Assembly: GCF_003627755.1 (NCBI RefSeq)
Contig: NZ_CP032694.1
Span: 4,460,501 to 4,524,500 of the forward strand
Source: Rhizobium jaguaris
Lineage (GTDB): Bacteria > Pseudomonadota > Alphaproteobacteria > Rhizobiales > Rhizobiaceae
Reading direction: 5' to 3'
Length of the DNA: 64,000 nt
A program made the position numbers and the translations under genes. Each line of letters starts with the position of its first letter. Position 1 is the first letter of the stretch. The notes beneath the pieces were generated by a model that saw only the letters and a program-made list of their open reading frames with translations, was not told the DNA's origin and did not search any database. Shown here piece by piece: positions 1 through 9,693 of the stretch.

Positions 1-42
1 GCTGGCGCGCACGGCAGCCATGGTGGATGGGCTCACAACCAT
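1..42 (-). CDS. Start of the next gene downstream of the sugar-binding protein (partial)
   Basis: Only the first 14 codons are inside the window, reading MVVSPSTMAAVRAS on the minus strand. A strong ribosome binding site (GGAGGG) lies about 7 bases before the ATG, which is why I accept it. It follows the periplasmic binding protein on the same strand with a hairpin between them. In this ABC transporter family that position is usually held by the ATP-binding subunit, but no domain is visible here, so that identity is inference. Confidence 0.5.
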   Translation of the reverse strand, partial: MVVSPSTMAAVRAS

Positions 43-71
43 CTTTTCCCTCCGGGGCTGGCGGAATTTGA

Positions 72-97
72 GGATGCGGGCGCTAGCGCCCGCATCC
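72..97 (-). terminator. Perfect 26-bp palindrome between binding protein and next gene
   Basis: A perfect inverted repeat of 13-base arms with no spacer, core GGGCGCTAGCGCCC, lies 14 bases after the binding-protein stop codon. No T-run follows it on the minus strand. Such intercistronic hairpins in ABC operons usually stabilise or partly terminate the binding-protein transcript so that it is made in excess over the membrane subunits; that role is inferred here. Confidence 0.6.
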
Positions 98-111
98 GTC
101 GGTAACAGCCG

Positions 112-1041
112 TCAGTTCTTCTTGACGAAGTCCTTGGCGTTTGCGGGCGTCACGAGCTGGAAGGGGATATAGACCTTCTTCTCCACCTTATCGCCCTTGG
201 CAAGCTTCAGCGCGGCATCGACCGCACCCTTGCCCTGGCCGGCGGCGTCCTGGAAAACGGTGACTTTGAGGTCGCCGGCCTGCATGGAGGCCAAGGCATC
301 CTGCGTCGCGTCGACACCGCCGACGACGATTTTATCCATCGATTTGCCGGCCGCCTTCAGCGCTTGGATCGCGCCGATCGCCATTTCGTCATTGTTGGAA
401 ATGACCGCATCAAAATCGAGACCGCTGGAGAGCCAGTTGGTCATCAAGTCGGAGCCCTGGGTGCGCTGCCAGTTGGCGGTCTGCTCCTGAACGATCTGGA
501 TGCCCTTGCAATCATCGGTGGCAAGAACGTCATGCACGTCCTTGGTGCGCATGCGGGCCGCCTGGTTCGAGAGCTCACCCATCATGACGACGGCCTTGCC
601 CTTGCCCTTCAGCAGACGGCAGACTTCCTTGGTTTCCAAGGTGCCGGATTCCTGCTCGTTGGAAGCGACGAAGGCCTGCTTGTCCGGCAAGCTATCGACG
701 TTCGCCGGCTCGCGGTTGACATAGATAAGCGGAATTTTTGCATCCGCTGCCAGCTTCGATATGGCCGCCGTGGCATCCGTATCCACCGGGTTGACGATGA
801 TGGCATCGACGTGGCTGGCAATGAAGTTCTGGATTTGGCTCTGCTGCTTGGCGACGTCGTTCTGTGCATCCTCGACCTGCAGCGTCACGCCCTTCATCGA
901 CTTGGCGTAGTCCTGCATGCCGTTGCGCAGAACGGTCAGAAAGTTGTCGTCGAACAGCGCCATCGACACGCCGATATTTTCGGCATGTGCGGCCGTCGAC
1001 AGCATAAGCGCCATGGCGGAACCCAGAATGAGTTTTTTCAT
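112..1041 (-). CDS. Periplasmic sugar-binding protein of an ABC transporter, inositol/rhizopine type
   Basis: 309 aa. Residues 1-20 form a Sec signal peptide (MKKLILGSAMALMLSTAAHA) and the rest is a Peripla_BP_4/LacI-like two-lobed binding fold. The stretch GVSMALFDDNFLTVLRNGM near the N-terminus and the segments VNPVDTDATAAI and NNDEMAIGAIQALKAAG are typical of the inositol/rhizopine binders (IbpA, IntA, MocB-like). It should capture substrate in the periplasm for an ABC importer whose next gene begins at position 42. Two GGAA-N6-TTCC palindromes upstream match the form described for the inositol repressor IolR in Sinorhizobium, which supports an inositol-related substrate. The exact substrate cannot be fixed from sequence. 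Confidence 0.88.
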   Translation of the reverse strand: MKKLILGSAMALMLSTAAHAENIGVSMALFDDNFLTVLRNGMQDYAKSMKGVTLQVEDAQNDVAKQQSQIQNFIASHVDAIIVNPVDTDATAAISKLAADAKIPLIYVNREPANVDSLPDKQAFVASNEQESGTLETKEVCRLLKGKGKAVVMMGELSNQAARMRTKDVHDVLATDDCKGIQIVQEQTANWQRTQGSDLMTNWLSSGLDFDAVISNNDEMAIGAIQALKAAGKSMDKIVVGGVDATQDALASMQAGDLKVTVFQDAAGQGKGAVDAALKLAKGDKVEKKVYIPFQLVTPANAKDFVKKN

Positions 1042-1189
1042 GATTTTTCCTCCAACTACGGTGTCCGGCTACACCCCTCCTCAACGCCGGAACCCCCGGT
1101 CTCCACCGCAGGGTCAATAATCCGGGCGGCCGTTACTCCCATAACGACAACCCCAAAACGGAACAAACAGACCGTTAAACTCCATATGC

Positions 1190-1203
1190 GGAATATTTAT
1201 TCC
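1190..1203. promoter_or_regulatory. Putative IolR operator 1 (GGAA-N6-TTCC)
   Basis: The sequence GGAATATTTATTCC is a perfect 14-bp palindrome of the form GGAA-N6-TTCC, about 150 bp upstream of the binding-protein start. This matches the motif reported for the RpiR-type repressor IolR of inositol catabolism in Sinorhizobium meliloti. The regulator gene itself is not in the window. Confidence 0.6.
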
Positions 1204-1340
1204 ATTTCTCGGTGGAAACGTCAACACTATTTTGTAGCCGCGCGCCTGGAACCGGCGATCGACGGGCGACAGAAGAAGTTTCAACGGAAAAGGCTGTAAA
1301 AGGTGACGATCGGGCCTACATGTGAGCCGCCCAATCCGAT

Positions 1341-1354
1341 GGAACGGACATTCC
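1341..1354. promoter_or_regulatory. Putative IolR operator 2 (GGAA-N6-TTCC)
   Basis: A second GGAA-N6-TTCC site (GGAACGGACATTCC), extended to 7-base arms GATGGAA/TTCCATC, lies 151 bp from the first. Both are in the 391-bp gap between the divergent binding-protein and DUF1993 genes. Two copies in one gap make chance less likely. Apart from these sites I see nothing else in the gap. Confidence 0.55.
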
Positions 1355-1432
1355 ATCTACATTTGAATGGCGTAAAATACCGTCGATATCAGGCCGAAAC
1401 CAACCCCCACCGGCCGACAATGGAGAACCAGC

Positions 1433-1939
1433 ATGCCCTCGATGTACCGCTTCTCAGTCCCCGTCTTTCAACGCGGCCTCGCAAACCTTTCGACCTATCT
1501 CGACAAGATCGAGGCCTATGCCGCAGAAAAAGGCACCGATCCGAACGAGCTTGTCAGCGCACGCCTTATTGACGACATGCTGCCGCTCTCCGGCCAATTT
1601 CAACGCGCCACCGACAGCGCCAAGCTTGCGATCGCCCGGCTGACGGGCATCGATGCGCCACGCTTCGAGGACAATGAGACCACCGTTGCCGAGCTGCGCG
1701 AACGCCTGAAGAAGACGCAGGATTTCTTGACGATGGTGACGCCCGAGACGATGGAAGGCACCGAAAGCCGCGAGGTAACGATCTCGCTCGGCGGCAACAA
1801 GACCGTGTTCAGCGGTGAAGACTATCTCGCAAGCTTCGCGCTGCCGAACTTCTTCTTCCACGTCACCACCGCGCACGACATCCTGCGCAGCCGTGGGCTG
1901 CCGGTCGGCAAGATGACCTATCTCGGCTCGTTTTCATGA
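1433..1939 (+). CDS. DUF1993 family protein
   Basis: 168 aa, full length for the DUF1993 family. The family start (MYRFSVPVFQRGLANLSTYLDK) and the C-terminal segment LPNFFFHVTTAHDILRSRG are visible. These are small helical proteins distantly like DinB/YfiT four-helix bundles, in which the conserved histidine (here in FFFHVTTAH) often serves metal binding. The biochemical role is unknown. It is transcribed alone, divergent from the sugar-binding gene, and ends at a good terminator. Confidence 0.85.
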   Translation: MPSMYRFSVPVFQRGLANLSTYLDKIEAYAAEKGTDPNELVSARLIDDMLPLSGQFQRATDSAKLAIARLTGIDAPRFEDNETTVAELRERLKKTQDFLTMVTPETMEGTESREVTISLGGNKTVFSGEDYLASFALPNFFFHVTTAHDILRSRGLPVGKMTYLGSFS

Positions 1940-1960
1940 TAGCCTGCTATCGAAGCGCGA

Positions 1961-3517
1961 TCAGGGCCGGCGCGATACCGGCCCTTTTTCCGTCAGTTCG
2001 GTATAGGCAAGCGTCTGATCGAGATGCCGTGCCCTGAGCGACAGCAGCTTTTCGGCGTAAGCAAGCCGGGTTGCCGCATAATCCCGGTCATCGGCGAGAT
2101 TGGTGAGCTCCATCGGATCATTCGCCAGGTCGAACAGCAGGGGCGGCAGGCCGGCGAAATGGACGTATTTGAAACGCTCGTCCCTGATGACAGCAAGGTT
2201 GCAGGCATCCGACTTGAGGCCGAAATGCCGTTCCGCCTCGCTCAGGGCGATATCGCGGAAATCGAACTCCCAGAACGCCGCATCGCGCCAGTCCTGCGGC
2301 TCCGCGCCTTGCACGAAAGGCATAAGCGTCTCACCGTCGAGGTGATTGTCAGGCACGAGGCCAAGGCGATCGCAGAGAGTCGGAAAAATATCGGCGGCGC
2401 TGGTGAAGCGCTGCACTTCCCCGCCCATGCCGCCGGGCTGTCCGGGATCGCGGATGACCAACGGGATATGATAACTGCCGTCGAAAAAGCCGCCCTTGCC
2501 GAGCAACCAGTGATCGCCCATCATTTCCGCATGATCTGATGTGAAGATGATTAGCGTATCATCCCAGGCATCCGCATCCTTCAGCGCTTGCCAGATCCGC
2601 CCGAGCTGCGCATCCACTTCGGCAATCATGCCGTAATAGATGGCGCGGATCGCCGACAAATCCTCAGCCGTCCAATCACTCGCTGCCCCCTCGCCGCCAT
2701 GGATGAAGCCGCCCTTGCCGATCAGCGGCATGGCGAAAGCGAGAAAGGGATGCGCCGCCTGCTCCATCTGGCGGTCGGCAGCGCGAGCAAAAGCCGGACC
2801 GTCGCCTGGAGCAAACATGCGGTTATAAGGCTCCGGCACAGAAAACGGCGGATGCGGCCTGAGGAACGAGACATGCGCGAACCATGGCTCGTCCTGTTCG
2901 CCGAGCCAGCGAATGAACTCGCCCGCCAGAAAAGCCGTCTGCGTCTCATCCCTGGAATAGGCCGGAGCGGCATTGGAGATTTCACCGGGCTTGGCCCCGA
3001 CAGGAATATGGATATCGCGGCTTTCGGCCTGGCTATGCCCCTTCGAGCGCAGCCACGACAGCCACTGCCTCTCATGTTCGGGTAGGAGCTGGCGCGCGCT
3101 GAAGCCGGGAAGCACGCCCTCATAGGTCGTCAGATGCGGATCGTTCGGATCCATGCCGCGTGGATCCGGTGCCGTATCGGTATAGCCGAACAGCGTCGGA
3201 TCGTAGCCGGCACGCCGGGCGGCAAGCGCCAGATTATCGAAACGGGCATCCAGCGGAGACCCGTTGCGGCAGACGCGATGGTTCATCTGATAAAGGCCGG
3301 TGTAAAGCGTCGCCCGCGCCGGAGAACAGGGCGCCGCACCGGCGAAATGCCGGCGGAACAACACGCCGTCACGCGCCAACGCATCGACATTGGGCGTCTT
3401 CACACAGGGATGACCGACGGCGGAAAGACAATCGCCCCGCCATTGATCGGCCGATATCAGCAACACGTTTGAGCGCTTGCCCGAAGCACGCCGCTCAATG
3501 CTGGTTGGATTTGGCAT
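1961..3517 (-). CDS. Sulfatase / alkaline phosphatase superfamily hydrolase
   Basis: 518 aa from the ATG at 3517. The open frame runs further upstream, but that part lies inside galE. Residues NVLLISADQWRG (17-28) carry the first metal ligand. The signature CSPARATLYTG places the active-site Cys64 that type I sulfatases convert to formylglycine, followed later by FTSDHAEMMGDH and LLGKGGFFDGSYHIPL. It should hydrolyse a sulfate or related ester; choline-sulfatase-like arylsulfatases are the nearest class by motif. It lacks an obvious signal peptide, so it is likely cytoplasmic. The start overlaps the galE stop by 23 bp, suggesting coupled translation. Confidence 0.87.
   Translation of the reverse strand: MPNPTSIERRASGKRSNVLLISADQWRGDCLSAVGHPCVKTPNVDALARDGVLFRRHFAGAAPCSPARATLYTGLYQMNHRVCRNGSPLDARFDNLALAARRAGYDPTLFGYTDTAPDPRGMDPNDPHLTTYEGVLPGFSARQLLPEHERQWLSWLRSKGHSQAESRDIHIPVGAKPGEISNAAPAYSRDETQTAFLAGEFIRWLGEQDEPWFAHVSFLRPHPPFSVPEPYNRMFAPGDGPAFARAADRQMEQAAHPFLAFAMPLIGKGGFIHGGEGAASDWTAEDLSAIRAIYYGMIAEVDAQLGRIWQALKDADAWDDTLIIFTSDHAEMMGDHWLLGKGGFFDGSYHIPLVIRDPGQPGGMGGEVQRFTSAADIFPTLCDRLGLVPDNHLDGETLMPFVQGAEPQDWRDAAFWEFDFRDIALSEAERHFGLKSDACNLAVIRDERFKYVHFAGLPPLLFDLANDPMELTNLADDRDYAATRLAYAEKLLSLRARHLDQTLAYTELTEKGPVSRRP
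1963..1989 (+). terminator. Rho-independent terminator inside the end of the converging gene
   Basis: AGGGCCGG, loop CGCGATA, CCGGCCCT, then TTTTT. It serves the + strand DUF1993 gene, yet its bases also encode the last residues of the sulfatase on the other strand. Confidence 0.8.
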
Positions 3518-4478
3518 GCCAATTCCAGGCCGATTCGATGATACGCGACAAATCATATTTCGGCGACCAGCCGAGAACATCGCGGGCCTTGTCGTTATTG
3601 GCGACCAGCGTGGTCGAATCGCCCTCGCGGCGGCTGACATATTCGACCGGGAAAGGCCGGTTCGACACCGTTTCGATCGTCGATAGCAATTCCTTGACTG
3701 TGGTGCCCGTACCCGTGCCGAGATTGAGCGCGACCGATTCACCGCCCCGCAGCAGATATTCCACCGCCCGAACATGCGCATCCGCAAGATCGAGGACGTG
3801 GATATAGTCGCGCACGCAGGTGCCGTCGCGCGTATCATAATCGCTGCCAAACACCTTGAAGCCTTGGCGGCGGCCAAGCGCCGCATCGATCGCCAGCGGG
3901 ATGGCATGGGTTTCCGGCGTATGCCATTCACCAATGCGCCCTTCGAAATCGGCGCCGGCCGCATTGAAATAACGCAGCACCACCGAGCGCAGACCCTTGT
4001 ACTGATCATAATCGGCAAGCGCCTGCTCGACGATATATTTGGTGCGGCCATAGGGATTGATCGGCACCTGCCGGTGGCCCTCATCCAGCGGTACGCTCTG
4101 CGGCAGGCCATAGGTCGCGCAGGTGGAAGAAAAGACGAAAGCCCCGATGCCGGCCGCCTGAGCTGCCGACAGCAGCGTCAGCGTGCCGATGACGTTGTTC
4201 TCATAGAAGGAGACGGGATCCTTGACCGATTCGCCGACCTCGATCAGCGCCGCGAAATGCAGGATGGCGGCTGGCTTGTATTTCGCCAGGACTTCGTCGA
4301 GCCGCGCCCGGTCCCGGATATCGCCCTCTTCCGCCGGGCCCCATTTGACGAATTCGCGATGACCGTTGGAAAAATTGTCGTAGACGACCGGCTGAAACCC
4401 CTTATTCGCCAGATCCAAACATGTATGCGAGCCAATATAACCAGCTCCCCCGACCACCAGAACCGTTTCGCCTGCCAT
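3495..4478 (-). CDS. galE: UDP-glucose 4-epimerase
   Basis: 327 aa, an extended short-chain dehydrogenase. The NAD-binding GGAGYIGSHT lies at the N-terminus and the catalytic Y-x-x-x-K is in YGRTKYIVEQ. Further marks are NLGTGTGTTVKELL and GWSPKYDL near the end. It interconverts UDP-glucose and UDP-galactose, feeding galactose residues to the surface polysaccharides encoded nearby. I prefer the ATG at 4478, with AGAGG 6 bases upstream, over the in-frame GTG at 4484. It is probably co-transcribed with the sulfatase. Confidence 0.93.
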   Translation of the reverse strand: MAGETVLVVGGAGYIGSHTCLDLANKGFQPVVYDNFSNGHREFVKWGPAEEGDIRDRARLDEVLAKYKPAAILHFAALIEVGESVKDPVSFYENNVIGTLTLLSAAQAAGIGAFVFSSTCATYGLPQSVPLDEGHRQVPINPYGRTKYIVEQALADYDQYKGLRSVVLRYFNAAGADFEGRIGEWHTPETHAIPLAIDAALGRRQGFKVFGSDYDTRDGTCVRDYIHVLDLADAHVRAVEYLLRGGESVALNLGTGTGTTVKELLSTIETVSNRPFPVEYVSRREGDSTTLVANNDKARDVLGWSPKYDLSRIIESAWNWHAKSNQH

Positions 4479-4627
4479 AATCACCTCTTCTCAAAGACTG
4501 ACTGTCCAAGCACGCAGCATCGTGCTCGAATCCCCGCGTAGAGTTAGAGACCTGTAGATCAGTTGCAAGACCAGAAAAAGACGAGAGATTTGCTAGCTCG
4601 ACGAAGAACGAAGAACGCCGAAACTGT

Positions 4628-5311
4628 CTATGCCGGCTTTGTCTCGGCCTTGGCCGTATGAAACAGGATTCCTACCAGCGCCAAAATTGGCGGCACGAGG
4701 AAACATTTCGTGCCGGCAAACATGAAGAGCAGGGCCGCCGCCGCGCAGCCGCAGGCAAAACCACCGACCGCAGCGCCCATCCGGCCAAGTCTTGCCTTGA
4801 TGGCGGCTTTCGCCTCCGGGGCAGGTCCTTGCAGGAGATCGGCAATATCGATCATGATTTGCGTCGTCGTACCCGTCATCAGCGTCGTCGGCGGCGCTGA
4901 GGCTAGATGAACGCGGTGCAACGCATTCTGAACAGCCATGGCCGAAACCAGCGTCATCCCCGTGAGGATCGCCTGCCAACCGTCACCGCTGGCAAAGGGA
5001 CCGAAGCTGATGGCAAAGATCGCGGCGAGCAGGAGCAGCAGGAATTTCAACGTTAAGATCATCCGCAGCACTGGCAACTTGCGCCGCGACAGACCATCGC
5101 CCAACAGGCGGGCAAGAATCACGACGATGCAGAAGACCGGTAGCGCCAGCAGCTTGGCCGTCGCGCCCGACGTTCCCAGCACCACCGAAGCGCCGAAGGT
5201 GACGAAGTTGCCAGTGACATGGGCCGTGAACAGGCCCTGCAAGGCAAGAAACCCGGCGGTGTCGACATAGCCGCCATTGATGCTGAGAAGAGTCGGCAGG
5301 CTCGGCTTCAT
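4628..5311 (-). CDS. YoaK/DUF1275 family membrane protein
   Basis: 227 aa with about six hydrophobic helices and the family signatures INGGYVDTAGFLAL and FTAHVTGNFVTFG near the N-terminus. DUF1275 (YoaK-like) proteins are inner-membrane proteins of unknown transport or sensory role. The start at 5311 is chosen because GAGGAG directly precedes it; 16 extra upstream codons are open but have no binding site. It is monocistronic, with no functional hint from its neighbours. Confidence 0.85.
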   Translation of the reverse strand: MKPSLPTLLSINGGYVDTAGFLALQGLFTAHVTGNFVTFGASVVLGTSGATAKLLALPVFCIVVILARLLGDGLSRRKLPVLRMILTLKFLLLLLAAIFAISFGPFASGDGWQAILTGMTLVSAMAVQNALHRVHLASAPPTTLMTGTTTQIMIDIADLLQGPAPEAKAAIKARLGRMGAAVGGFACGCAAAALLFMFAGTKCFLVPPILALVGILFHTAKAETKPA

Positions 5312-5422
5312 TGGCTCCTCGTTTCGCTGTGATCCAATCCAGATTTCGGTTGTTATCACGCGGAACCGGAGGCGATGTCGAGATATCGCCAGCCATCCTG
5401 CAAAGAATTTTGGAAGACTACC

Positions 5423-5611
5423 CTATTGGCTGTGCTCGTTTTCTTGCGCGGCGATCTCATCGGAAACCTCCCGGATTCGTTCCCTCAAATCCGCCTCGGT
5501 TCCGTCGTCGACCTCTCCCTCGCCAAAACAATAGCGCGCTATGTGCAACTCGAGTTTAGATTCCAGCTCCGAGCGTCTAGCATGTAATTGGGCAAGATAT
5601 TTGTTACGCAT
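5423..5611 (-). CDS. Small hypothetical coiled-coil protein
   Basis: 62 aa, highly charged, with helical heptad-like stretches (ARRSELESKLELHIARY and EADLRERIREVSDEIAAQE). No known domain is recognised. The ribosome binding site is weak, so this is a modest call. It sits between the DUF1275 and cytochrome b561 genes on the same strand and may be expressed alone. Confidence 0.4.
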   Translation of the reverse strand: MRNKYLAQLHARRSELESKLELHIARYCFGEGEVDDGTEADLRERIREVSDEIAAQENEHSQ

Positions 5612-5739
5612 CGCGAACCACGCATTCCGAGAAACATCTCTCTGAATACTAAATAAGTTCGCGGCGAAAAGGTTTCGATGGGGGGCGGCGCGACCTTTTG
5701 GCCCGCCGCGGCATTCATAGCGAGAAGCGGCCTAGCCGC

Positions 5740-6306
5740 CTATCCGCGCGCGGGAATCATCCGGACAAGCACGCGGTCACGAAGCACGTAATGATGCATG
5801 AGGGCTGCGGCCGCGTGAATTCCCGCAACGGCGATGATCGCCCAGGCGGTATAGTCATGCAGTTCACCGATCACATGCCGCGTTGGCTGATCGACGATGA
5901 CCAAGGGCGGCACGGAGAACAGGCCGAAGAAGCTCGGTCCGTTGCCGGAGGCCCAAATCATCAGGAAGCCATAGGACACCTGCGAAATCATCAGCACATA
6001 GAGAGCAAGGTGGACAAAAGTCGACACTGCATAGTGAAGCCCGGAGACCGCTGGCGCCGTACGCCGATGGGTCGCGATGCGCCACACGATGCGCAGGATG
6101 AGGACGACCGCAAGCAGAACGCCGAGCGAGATATGCACGAAGATCAGATCCGCGCGAAGGGGCGTTCCGCGGGCAACGAAGCCTCGGGCCTCAGCCAACG
6201 CGAACAAGGTCAGGACCAGAAGGGCTGTTAGCCAGTGGAGCGTGATGGTGAAATGGTCGTAGCGGGCCGCCCGCGCATCCGCGGCGGTCATATTGAAATT
6301 ACTCAT
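5740..6306 (-). CDS. Cytochrome b561 family membrane protein
   Basis: 188 aa with four transmembrane helices. Histidines in the right places for two b-type hemes are visible: ITLHWLTALL in helix 1, FVHISLG in helix 2, HDYTAWAIIAVAGIHAAAALMHH in helix 4. The family (prokaryotic b561, CybB-like) passes electrons between the quinone pool and a periplasmic or superoxide partner. AAGGAG is placed before the start codon at 6306. No partner gene such as a YceI protein is next to it. Confidence 0.88.
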   Translation of the reverse strand: MSNFNMTAADARAARYDHFTITLHWLTALLVLTLFALAEARGFVARGTPLRADLIFVHISLGVLLAVVLILRIVWRIATHRRTAPAVSGLHYAVSTFVHLALYVLMISQVSYGFLMIWASGNGPSFFGLFSVPPLVIVDQPTRHVIGELHDYTAWAIIAVAGIHAAAALMHHYVLRDRVLVRMIPARG

Positions 6307-6543
6307 GATTTACGATCTCCTTGGGAGGGACAGGCAGCAAACACGTGAGGCTTCCTCTTTATTCGGCGACCTCAAAAAGATGGGCAGCATACGAAAGCGC
6401 CCCGCCGATGCGCCTATTGCAAAGCCTCGGCCCGATAGTCACATTGATCTGACTTGCACCTGAATTGGCGTCTGCAAACAAAGATTTGCGCTGACATGCC
6501 GGCGAGGTTTGGGCTAATTCAGGCCGATTGTTCGAGGTAGATT

Positions 6544-7830
<1,287 letters not shown>

Positions 7831-7834
7831 GCAG

Positions 7835-8767
7835 TCAGCGATCCTTCTCGAGTGCCGCAACCGTCAGCCGCAGGCCGTCCTCGATAGAAAATGGCGGCGA
7901 CCAGCCGGTGATCGCTACTGTCTCGCCGATATCGACTTGCAACGAGCCCAGCAGCCGTTGTGCCGCCGCACGACGCCCAAGCAACGCGGCGAGCCCTTCC
8001 AACAAGCGCGGCGGCACGGATAGCAGCAGCGCTCTGCGCCCCATTGCCGAAGATAATTTGCCGATCAATTCGCCAATGGAAAGATCCGCGCCATCGCTGA
8101 CGAGGAACACTCGGTTCCCCGCATCGGGATGACGCGCGGAGAGCAGGATGAAATCGACGAGATTGCCGACGAACACCAGCGATCTGCGATTGGCAATGAG
8201 GCCGAAAGGCCAAGGAAGCGGGCGCTTGGCCCATTTCATCAAGCTCGCGAAATTCGCCTTCACCCCTGGCCCATAGATGAGCGGCGGGCGGATGATGACG
8301 ACATCCATGTTCGTTTCTTTGCCGATGGCCAGGAGTGCCTCCTCCGCCTCCCGCTTCGACTGCCCATAGGGGTCCTCCGGATGCGGTCTGTCGGACGCCG
8401 TAAACGGCCTGCCCCTTGCGGTCGCCTCACCATTGACCTTGATCGAGCTTAGGAAGATGAAGCGCTTTACACCGACCCGCGCCGCCTGCCGCGCCAGATT
8501 GACCGTAGCCTCGACGTTGACGGCGCGAAAGGCGGCAAGAGGATCGGCCGCTGTGTCGTTCATGACATGGACACGCGCCGCCAGATGCACGACCGTTTCG
8601 ATGCCCGCAAGCGCGCCGGCCCAATCCGTTTCGCCATCGAAGCTGCCCAAGGCCAGAAAACCTGGCTTAGGCGTACGGCTGATCGGTCGATAGGCCATCT
8701 CTCGCCGCGAAAGCTCGACACAAAGCGCCTCCCCGACAAAACCCGTCGCGCCCGTCACCAGGATCAT
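7835..8767 (-). CDS. NAD-dependent epimerase/dehydratase (4-reductase or 4-epimerase of an amino sugar nucleotide)
   Basis: 310 aa extended SDR. GATGFVGEAL is the nucleotide-binding loop and YGQSK holds the catalytic Tyr and Lys. FIFLSSIKVNGE and RPPLIYGPGVKANF resemble the WbpV/WreQ group, which makes UDP-QuiNAc or related sugars for the first O-antigen residue in Rhizobium. The gene beside it encodes the initiating sugar phosphate transferase, the partner expected for such an enzyme. The exact substrate is inferred. It is divergent from that transferase with a 189-bp promoter gap. Confidence 0.82.
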   Translation of the reverse strand: MILVTGATGFVGEALCVELSRREMAYRPISRTPKPGFLALGSFDGETDWAGALAGIETVVHLAARVHVMNDTAADPLAAFRAVNVEATVNLARQAARVGVKRFIFLSSIKVNGEATARGRPFTASDRPHPEDPYGQSKREAEEALLAIGKETNMDVVIIRPPLIYGPGVKANFASLMKWAKRPLPWPFGLIANRRSLVFVGNLVDFILLSARHPDAGNRVFLVSDGADLSIGELIGKLSSAMGRRALLLSVPPRLLEGLAALLGRRAAAQRLLGSLQVDIGETVAITGWSPPFSIEDGLRLTVAALEKDR

Positions 8768-8956
8768 GCGTCTGCCACCTCTTGTTCCGCCCGGCTTTCA
8801 CTCCCATCATGCTTTGCACATTCCCTCAGCAGGGAACAAGTCCGACAAAATTCGCGGGCAGAGTGATTGTGAACAAGCCCGTGATATGAGATGCACTCCG
8901 CACAAAGCCGTCATCGGCGCAATGAGACACGAGCCCCGGCAGAACCATCAGAAACG

Positions 8957-9532
8957 ATGCCTTATACGATCGCCAAGCGCCTTTTCGACTTCCTTGCCGC
9001 CCTCAGCGCAGCCGTGATTTTTTCCATCCCGGTCCTGATCGTTGCCATCGCCGTCCGGCTGACCTCTCCGGGCCCAGTTCTCTACTGGTCGGATCGCATC
9101 GGCCGCGAAAACAGGATTTTCCGCATGCCGAAATTTCGCAGTATGCGGACCGACACTCCGGCGGTTGCCACCCATCTTCTGAAGGACGCCAACGCCTATC
9201 TGACGCCGATCGGTTCCTTCCTGCGCAAATCCAGCCTGGATGAGCTGCCCCAGCTCTGGTGTATCCTGAAGGGTGAAATGAGCATCGTCGGCCCTCGCCC
9301 CGCCCTTTTCAACCAGCATGACCTGATTGCATTGCGCACCGAGCGCGGTGTCGAAGCCCTTCTGCCGGGCCTGACCGGCTGGGCACAAGTCAACGGCCGC
9401 GACGAGCTGCCGATCCCGGAAAAAGTGGCGTTGGACGAGGAGTATCTGCGCCGACGCTCTTTTGTCTTCGATCTCAAGATCATTGTCCTGACGGCGCTGA
9501 AAGTTGTGCGCAGTGACGGTGTCATTCATTAA
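8957..9532 (+). CDS. Initiating sugar phosphate transferase (WecP/WbaP/PglC C-terminal type)
   Basis: 191 aa from the ATG at 8957; a further 22 upstream codons are open but unlike the family. One N-terminal hydrophobic re-entrant segment is followed by the catalytic core RMPKFRSMRTD, SLDELPQLWCILKGEMSIVGPRP and LPGLTGWAQVNGRDEL. Such monotopic enzymes transfer a sugar-1-phosphate from a UDP-sugar to undecaprenyl phosphate, the first step of O-antigen or exopolysaccharide synthesis. Together with the divergent 4-reductase this resembles the wreU/wreQ pair of Rhizobium etli, which is inference. Confidence 0.9.
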   Translation: MPYTIAKRLFDFLAALSAAVIFSIPVLIVAIAVRLTSPGPVLYWSDRIGRENRIFRMPKFRSMRTDTPAVATHLLKDANAYLTPIGSFLRKSSLDELPQLWCILKGEMSIVGPRPALFNQHDLIALRTERGVEALLPGLTGWAQVNGRDELPIPEKVALDEEYLRRRSFVFDLKIIVLTALKVVRSDGVIH

Positions 9533-9693
9533 TGCGACAGCGATATTATAAGATTTCGATATCATAAACGGACGACGCAAAACGCCGGCCACCAAAATGC
9601 CGTATTACTGCCTCCTTGCGACCTTACTGGCCGGCAGGCGAAGGCTGAGGCTTTCTGGGATGGCTGAAATGTAGACGAAGGCGGACGAAGATA

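Noticed and set aside
364..1299. A 311-codon + strand open frame over the sugar-binding protein
   Set aside because: Antisense to a complete binding protein with a signal peptide.
1961..4111. A 716-codon version of the sulfatase
   Set aside because: The first 198 codons overlap galE in another frame and are Arg/Ser-rich nonsense; the sulfatase similarity starts after ATG 3517.
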